From Rhodocyclaceae bacterium (GTDB lineage: Bacteria > Pseudomonadota > Gammaproteobacteria > Burkholderiales > Rhodocyclaceae), in contig JAQTNA010000006.1 of assembly GCA_028714035.1 (NCBI GenBank), forward strand, positions 1 through 64,000: a stretch of 64,000 nt of DNA, given 5' to 3'. The notes under the pieces are model-generated. The model was not told the origin of the DNA and ran no database searches. It saw only the letters and a list, made by a program, of their open reading frames with translations. A program made the translations under genes and the position numbers. Shown here in pieces: positions 57,753 to 64,000 of the stretch (the first letter of the stretch is position 1; every line of letters starts with the position of its first letter).

Positions 57753-58181
57753 ATGTCCCTCATGGAATGGTCAGACATCTACGCCCTGGGGGTGCCGGAG
57801 ATGGACACCACCCACCGGGAATTCATGGACGGGGTGAATGCCGCCGATAGCGCTGCGGACGCGGATTTCCTGCCCTGTTTCGATGCCCTCATCGCCCACA
57901 CGGTGGCGCATTTCGAGCGGGAGCGGGCCTGGATGGAGCGCCTGGGTTTTGCCCGGGATCACTGCCACCTCGGCGAGCACGAGCGGGTGCTCACGCTCCT
58001 GAACGCGGTGCGCGACAAGATGGCCGAGGATGGCGATCTGGCTTTGGGGCGCCGGGTGCTCTCGGAGATGCCTCCCTGGTTCGATCAGCACGCCTCCCTC
58101 ATGGATGCCCCCCTGGCGCACTACCTGAAGGAGCAGGCCGGGAAAGACAGCCGACCAGCCGTGAAGAGCGCGGTGCCATAG
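57753..58181 (+). CDS. Bacteriohemerythrin-like protein 2
   Basis: A 142-residue paralogue of the protein at 56449. It keeps all ligand positions: H21, H53, E57, H72, H76, H113 and D118 (HASLMD). It starts 12 nt after tcdA. A shortened copy of its 3' end lies at 59224-59313. Confidence 0.9.
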   Translation: MSLMEWSDIYALGVPEMDTTHREFMDGVNAADSAADADFLPCFDALIAHTVAHFERERAWMERLGFARDHCHLGEHERVLTLLNAVRDKMAEDGDLALGRRVLSEMPPWFDQHASLMDAPLAHYLKEQAGKDSRPAVKSAVP

Positions 58182-58359
58182 ACGGGCAGGTGACGGCCGG
58201 AAGCGGATGGAGGGTGGAGCCTGAGCTATTGGCGGAGTCGAAGAGCACGTCGGCTCCGCAATTGAGCCGGCTCAAGGTTTCACCCCATTCTCCCGCACCA
58301 TAATCACGCGCTGTCTGGAGCCTGTCCCTGCCGGCTCCGACGACCCGGGAGAATGATCC

Positions 58360-59166
58360 ATGCATCGCCGCAACTTTCTGCGGGCCGCCAGCGTCGGCTT
58401 GGCCTGTTCGCCTTTTCTCGCGCCGCAGGCCTGGGCCGCTCGATCCGCCGCCCCGGGCATGACCCTCGGCGCAGCCATCAACAAGGCCGGCCGCCAGCGC
58501 ATGCTCAGCCAGCGCATGAGCAAGGCATGGCTGATGCTGGACATGGACATTCTTCCCGACCGTGCCCGGGCCGTCTTGAAGCAGTCCATGACCACCTTCG
58601 AAAGACAGCTCGCCGAGTTGGGCGGACTCACGCCCAGCGAGGAGGTGCGCCTGGCCCTGGTCCGGTTGGGCGACGAATGGCACACCTGCAAGACGGTGCT
58701 GGAAAGCCCGCCCGCGCCGGACGGCGTCAATCGCCTTTTTGACGCGAACGAGAAGGTGTTGTCCGCCGCCCATGCCCTGACCTTGGCCTACGAGAAGGCC
58801 TCCGCCACCCCGGCGGGCCGCCTGGTGAATCTGGCCGGCCGCCAGCGCATGCTGTCCCAGCGCATGGCCAAGTTCTACCTGTTCCGGCAATTGGGCGTGC
58901 AGCCTGGCGTCTGCCAGTCGGAACTGGCCAAGGCCCGCAAGGACTTCAGTTCCGCTCATGAAGCGCTTCTGGCCGCACCCGAAACCACCGCGGCCATCCG
59001 CAGTGAAATGGGCCTGGTGGCGCAGCAATGGGTGATGTTCCAGTATGCGGTGGATAACGCGGATCCCGTGGACCCCAAGATGGCGGCGGGCAACGCCGCC
59101 ACGACCAGCGAGCGCATCCTGGAGCAGATGGAGGTCGTCGTGGGGCTGTACGAGAAGCTCACCTGA
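58360..59166 (+). CDS. Tat-exported protein with two PilJ-type (NIT-like) sensor repeats
   Basis: A 268-residue protein. A Tat signal (HRRNFLRAASVGLACSPFLAPQAWA, 2-26) is followed by two copies of the type IV pili methyl-accepting chemotaxis N-terminal domain, each starting with the same core: NKAGRQRMLSQRMSKAW (near 41) and NLAGRQRMLSQRMAKFY (near 156). In PilJ and NarX-like sensors this domain is followed by a membrane helix and a signalling part. Here nothing follows, so it may be a free periplasmic binding protein. GGGAG precedes the ATG. Confidence 0.82.
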   Translation: MHRRNFLRAASVGLACSPFLAPQAWAARSAAPGMTLGAAINKAGRQRMLSQRMSKAWLMLDMDILPDRARAVLKQSMTTFERQLAELGGLTPSEEVRLALVRLGDEWHTCKTVLESPPAPDGVNRLFDANEKVLSAAHALTLAYEKASATPAGRLVNLAGRQRMLSQRMAKFYLFRQLGVQPGVCQSELAKARKDFSSAHEALLAAPETTAAIRSEMGLVAQQWVMFQYAVDNADPVDPKMAAGNAATTSERILEQMEVVVGLYEKLT

Positions 59167-59223
59167 GCCCCCCGGGGTGCCCTTCGCGGTTTCCATGAAC
59201 TCGGTTCGTCCGGGAGGCTGAAG

Positions 59224-59313
59224 ATGCGTTCGGAGAGGCCTCCCTGGTTCGATCGGGACGCCTCCCCCATAAACGCGCCGCCGGCGCATCGCCTCAAGGA
59301 AGAGGGGCAATAA
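59224..59313 (+). pseudogene. Hemerythrin C-terminal fragment (29 codons)
   Basis: The DNA from about 59230 to 59310 aligns with 58061-58140, the 3' end of the second hemerythrin gene. It still reads in frame from an ATG at 59224 with GGGAGG 6 nt ahead, ending SERPPWFDRDASPINAPPAH.. and TAA. The ligand pair of the parent, HASLMD, is DASPIN here, so both iron ligands are lost. It is either a remnant of a tandem duplication or a translated mini-ORF. Confidence 0.7.
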
Positions 59314-59541
59314 CCGTCCAGGGAAGCGGCCGGCGTCTTGAGTCGCGGGTACGATTTTCAGGCTAAACTTCTCCGATCACGGAACCGGAGTTAGCCCAAT
59401 GTCATGTTCTCCGCCGCCTTTGCCCCGGCATCCACAGACACAACGCCTCGACGATGAAATACGGGCGGCAACCCGCTCGTGCGTTTCAAGCGGGGCTTTT
59501 CGGGACGAAGGCACGAATCAAGGATCTTCGGGGGCCACACC

Positions 59542-60324
59542 ATGAGGGTCCGTCACCTCATAGCCTGGCTGATCGTGTTGGCCTGGTTCGGTCCCGCGAA
59601 CGCGGCGGCGCCGGATTGCTCGCGCCCTTTCACACTGGCGCTCCACGATCACGGACTGCTCTATTCCGCCGACACCGATACGGGAATTGACAAGGATGTC
59701 GCCGAGGAGCTCATCCGGCGCAGCGGCTGCAAAATTACCGTAAGCCTGATGGCGCGCGCCCGGATCTGGCAGCTGATCGAATCAGGCGCGCTGGATTTCA
59801 GCCTTTCCGGCATCACGGACGTGGAACGCGAAAAGTTCGCCGCCTTTGCCTGGTACTTCAGCAACCGGTACTACCTGTTGGTGCACAAGGACTCCGGCGT
59901 GCGCAACCAGACCGATTTTGAGAAAAACGAGAAGCTGCAACTCGGGGTGATCCGCAGCTTCCGTTACAGCGAATCCGCCAACCGGATGGTGGATCGCATA
60001 CAGGCGGCCAACCGGCTGACCCAGGCCGGGGGCCTCGCACCCCTGTACAAGGCACTGATGCTGAACCACATCCAGGGCATGATCATCGAGCCTTTTGATT
60101 ACCCGACACTGGAGGAAAAGAAGATTCGGGACGTCACAAGCATCATCGAATTCAAAGACGTTTCCGTCCCGCACGGCCTGATCATGTCGCAAAAGGCGTT
60201 GCCGTCGGCGGAGCGGGCGAAGTGGGGGCAACTGATCAATGCGATGCGCGCCGACGGCACCATGCGCCGCATCTTCGAGAAATACTTCAAGCCCGACCTG
60301 GCTGCGGCCATGGTGGACTTCTAG
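59542..60324 (+). CDS. Periplasmic amino-acid-type solute-binding protein (SBP family 3)
   Basis: A 260-residue protein with a signal peptide (VRHLIAWLIVLAWFGPANAAA, about 2-22) and a SBP_bac_3 fold: GIDKDVAEELIRRSGCKITV, WQLIESGALDFSLSGITDVEREKFAAFA and RRIFEKYFKP near the end. There is no ABC permease or ATPase next to it. It lies 26 nt before a CHASE-GGDEF gene, so it may feed a ligand signal to that cyclase. The RVRHLIAW start is preferred to one 21 codons upstream. Confidence 0.86.
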   Translation: MRVRHLIAWLIVLAWFGPANAAAPDCSRPFTLALHDHGLLYSADTDTGIDKDVAEELIRRSGCKITVSLMARARIWQLIESGALDFSLSGITDVEREKFAAFAWYFSNRYYLLVHKDSGVRNQTDFEKNEKLQLGVIRSFRYSESANRMVDRIQAANRLTQAGGLAPLYKALMLNHIQGMIIEPFDYPTLEEKKIRDVTSIIEFKDVSVPHGLIMSQKALPSAERAKWGQLINAMRADGTMRRIFEKYFKPDLAAAMVDF

Positions 60325-60350
60325 CCTTCGAAGTGGCTGCACACCGTCCC

Positions 60351-61898
<1,548 letters not shown>

Positions 61899-61946
61899 GG
61901 CGACCCGTGGACGTCTTCTCTTCGGCGTCTCCGGGCCGGGAGAGTA

Positions 61947-63731
<1,785 letters not shown>

Positions 63732-63956
63732 TCGAGTCGTCGCGGCATCAAGGCGGACGCCACGATAGCAGGAAATGGTCCGGGGTTCATCTCCGCAGGC
63801 GTGGCCGGCTCCCCCGAATGGCCCCGGCAATGGCCATAAATTCGTGAACCGCGAATTTTGCGACCGCTAATGCCCAAAGCGATCCCCTCAGAACCCATTA
63901 TTCCCATAAAATGCCGGGGAGACGCCCGGAAACATACAGACGAGGAAACTCAAGCA

Positions 63957-64000
63957 ATGAAGCGCGTGGACGATTTTCGCCTGAAGTTGGGCAAGCATGA
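63957..64000 (+). CDS. Start of an unidentified gene (partial)
   Basis: The window ends 44 nt into an ATG-started frame (MKRVDDFRLKLGKH) with GAGGAAA 8 nt upstream. The short sequence resembles the N-terminus of nitronate-monooxygenase-like proteins, but 14 residues are too few to assign it. Confidence 0.5.
   Translation, partial: MKRVDDFRLKLGKH

Noticed and set aside
59313-59541. A riboswitch upstream of the solute-binding protein gene
   Set aside because: Some GC-rich pairing is possible, but no conserved core of c-di-GMP, TPP, cobalamin or glycine riboswitches was recognised.

Overview
This 64 kb window is GC-rich and looks like the chromosomal replication-origin region of a betaproteobacterium. 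The evidence is the minus-strand run rpmH-rnpA-yidD-yidC-mnmE-mnmG-rsmG-parA-parB followed by atpIBEFHAGDC, divergent from dnaA-dnaN-gyrB. Two parS sites and a DnaA-box/AT-rich interval lie among these genes. A small PEP-CTERM protein, many GGDEF/PilZ/two-component proteins and several toxin-antitoxin pairs fit an environmental, possibly chemolithotrophic, member of the Nitrosomonadales/Rhodocyclales type. The genus cannot be fixed from sequence alone.

Layout. 0-10 kb: a receiver protein, thioesterase-folA, a DUF4337 membrane protein, hflX, a PilZ protein, a large Orn/Lys/Arg decarboxylase, a FAH-family hydrolase, dcd and a PAS-GGDEF-EAL protein. 10-17 kb: the complete F1Fo ATP synthase operon with a very good sigma-70 promoter. 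17-25.4 kb: partition, tRNA-modification and membrane-insertion genes. 25.4-31 kb: origin and dnaA-dnaN-gyrB. 31-32 kb: a toxin-first HigBA-type module. 32-46.5 kb: the most unusual part (below). 46.5-53.6 kb: acylphosphatase, dadA, a Tat-exported DUF882 protein, psiE, purC, a SWIB histone-like protein and an EF-G paralogue. 53.6-56.1 kb: two VapBC-type modules around a PEP-CTERM mini-protein. 56.4-64 kb: two hemerythrins flanking tcdA, a Tat-exported PilJ-like protein, a hemerythrin gene fragment, a periplasmic binding protein with a CHASE-GGDEF cyclase, msbA and the start of another gene.

The best candidate for an undescribed system spans 32-46.5 kb. A histidine kinase and an NtrC-type sigma-54 activator sit beside two sigma-54 promoters. 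One (35004-35019) precedes a 67-residue orphan protein; the other (36782-36797) precedes a SulP anion transporter. Copies of a 15-bp palindrome, GTTGCA-N3-TGCAAC, lie upstream of both and directly in front of the kinase gene. The SulP gene is followed by six genes for a HyfBCEFGI-type complex whose large subunit has lost every [NiFe] cysteine ligand while the small subunit keeps its four Fe-S cysteines, and no ferredoxin subunit is present. This matches an energy-converting-hydrogenase-related (Ehr) complex: an ion-pumping machine that is not a hydrogenase, here next to an anion transporter and a sigma-54 switch.

A second theme is repeats. At least nine loci carry 3-4 unit tandem heptamers of several unrelated sequences. 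The three gaps inside the Ehr operon each hold an inverted-repeat element of 128-132 bp built from such units. Two MITE-like elements share a core hairpin but have different ends; one supplies the stop codon of its neighbour. A family of short GC-rich palindromes is scattered at gene ends.
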